Shown piece after piece: positions 62,798-63,388 of a stretch of DNA of 63,388 nt. This DNA is from Halobacteriales archaeon QS_1_68_17. Lineage in GTDB: Archaea; Halobacteriota; Halobacteria; Halobacteriales; Haloarculaceae. Where the stretch lies: assembly GCA_003021105.1 (NCBI GenBank), contig PXRG01000030.1:1-63388 (forward strand). Reading direction: 5' to 3'. Both the position numbers and the translations under genes were made by a program. Below the pieces are notes generated by a model, which saw nothing but the letters and a program-made list of their open reading frames with translations, was not told the origin of the DNA and did not search any database. Every line of letters begins with the position of its first letter. Within the stretch, counting starts at the first letter, position 1.

Positions 62798-63388
62798 GTG
62801 ACGGCGAACCAGTCACTCATCGACCGGGACCCTGCCGACCGGGTACGGATCCTCGACGACGACGGGGGAGTCGTCGACGGGGAACGTGCGCCGGAGATTC
62901 CCGACGACGAACTGGTGGGGATGTACCGCGAAATGCGCCTGGCCAGGCACTTCGACGAGCGGGCGGTCAGCCTCCAGCGCCAGGGCCGGATCGGTACCTA
63001 CCCGCCGCTGGCCGGCCAGGAGGGCGCACAGATCGGCAGCGCCCACGCGATGGCAGACGACGACTGGCTGCTCTACCAGTACCGCGAGCACGCCGCCGTC
63101 GCCGTCCGGGGCCTCGAACCGGAGTATCTCCGCTACTGGATGGGCCACGAGACCGGCAACGAATGGCTCGCCGACCGGAACGTGTTCCCGATCAACATCT
63201 GCATCGGGAGCCACCTCCCACATGCCACCGGGATGGCCTGGGCGTCGAAGCTGCAAGGCGAGTCGAAGGCGTTCGTCTGTCACTTCGGGGACGGCGCGAC
63301 CAGCGAGGGCGACTTCCACGAGGGGCTGAACTTCGCCGGCGTCTTCGACGTGCCCGCGGTCTTTTTTTGCAACAACAACCAGTGGGCG
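62798..63388 (+). CDS. pdhA: 2-oxoacid (pyruvate-type) dehydrogenase E1 alpha subunit, 5' part
   Basis: 197 codons run off the right edge. Family motifs: DDELVGMYREMRLARHFDER, AVSLQRQGRIGTYPPLAGQE, and the ThDP site AFVCHFGDGATSEGDFHEGL ending VFFCNNNQWA (GDG to NN). It decarboxylates a 2-oxoacid with the E1-beta subunit, expected just downstream. The GTG at 62798 was chosen because CAATTATG (62763-62770) makes a TATA box about 30 bp upstream; an in-frame ATG at 62768 lies within that box. Confidence 0.88.
   Translation, partial: MTANQSLIDRDPADRVRILDDDGGVVDGERAPEIPDDELVGMYREMRLARHFDERAVSLQRQGRIGTYPPLAGQEGAQIGSAHAMADDDWLLYQYREHAAVAVRGLEPEYLRYWMGHETGNEWLADRNVFPINICIGSHLPHATGMAWASKLQGESKAFVCHFGDGATSEGDFHEGLNFAGVFDVPAVFFCNNNQWA

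Overview
The window comes from the chromosome of a halophilic archaeon (class Halobacteria). The evidence is very high GC, strongly acidic proteins, TATA boxes about 25-35 bp upstream of start codons (leaderless transcripts), few Shine-Dalgarno sites, and a typical gene set: halocyanin, archaeal proteasome beta, topoisomerase VI beside DNA gyrase, an ATP-dependent DNA ligase, haloarchaeal DUF proteins and Tat lipoproteins. The genus cannot be fixed from what I can see. 

Layout. 1-2,700: a decayed region with a ribbon-helix-helix gene, an orphan PDZ fragment of an HtrA protease, a tnpB tail and a four-helix membrane protein whose C-terminus reads antisense through that tail. 2,700-5,300: small metabolic or unknown genes (MBL-like, VOC, DUF5779, ferritin-like). 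5,300-17,700: branched-chain amino acid synthesis, leuA-(leader peptide)-ilvB-ilvN-ilvC-small ORF-leuC-leuD, then leuB. Between leuD and leuB lies a lower-GC cassette (13.1-16.5 kb): a FilR1-type regulator, a Yip1-like membrane protein, a secreted Gly/Ala-rich peptide, a 90-residue three-helix protein and a SpoIIM/DUF95 protein. It looks like a peptide-antibiotic (archaeocin-like) locus and is my main candidate for an undescribed system. 17,800-26,900: many short genes (DUF5799, OsmC, ferredoxin, Dps-like ferritin, Bat-type regulator, CutA, zinc-ribbon microproteins, PEBP-type lipoprotein, halocyanin, thioesterase). 27,000-40,800: TraB/M50 membrane pair, spondin-domain protein, Eis-type acetyltransferase, purM, XRE-CBS regulator, DUF555, psmB, azlCD, methyltransferase, an HTH regulator trimmed by a MITE, DNA ligase, YkvA and an MBL hydrolase. 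40,758-48,839: top6A-top6B diverging from gyrB-gyrA, the topology-control block, with a cruciform-capable element at the gyrB promoter. 49-56 kb: arginase, sugar epimerase, wHTH regulator, NDH-2-like oxidoreductase, the udp-cdd pyrimidine salvage pair and a phosphohexomutase. 56.2 kb: a full-length MITE. 56.5-61.2 kb: type IV pilus/secretion ATPase and a double T2SSF membrane protein. 61.3-63.4 kb: a Trm9-like methyltransferase, tRNA-Gly(UCC) and the 5' part of a 2-oxoacid dehydrogenase E1-alpha gene running off the end. 

Functional links. The ilv/leu block encodes valine, isoleucine and leucine synthesis. A 26-codon leader ORF rich in branched-chain codons ends inside a perfect hairpin upstream of ilvB, suggesting attenuation-like control. 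leuA, as given, needs a frameshift to join its promoter-proximal start to its catalytic body. Two copies of a 15-bp-TIR MITE and a 43-nt repeat shared by leuB and osmC point to recent local rearrangement. All family assignments rest on motifs read by eye; no database search was run.
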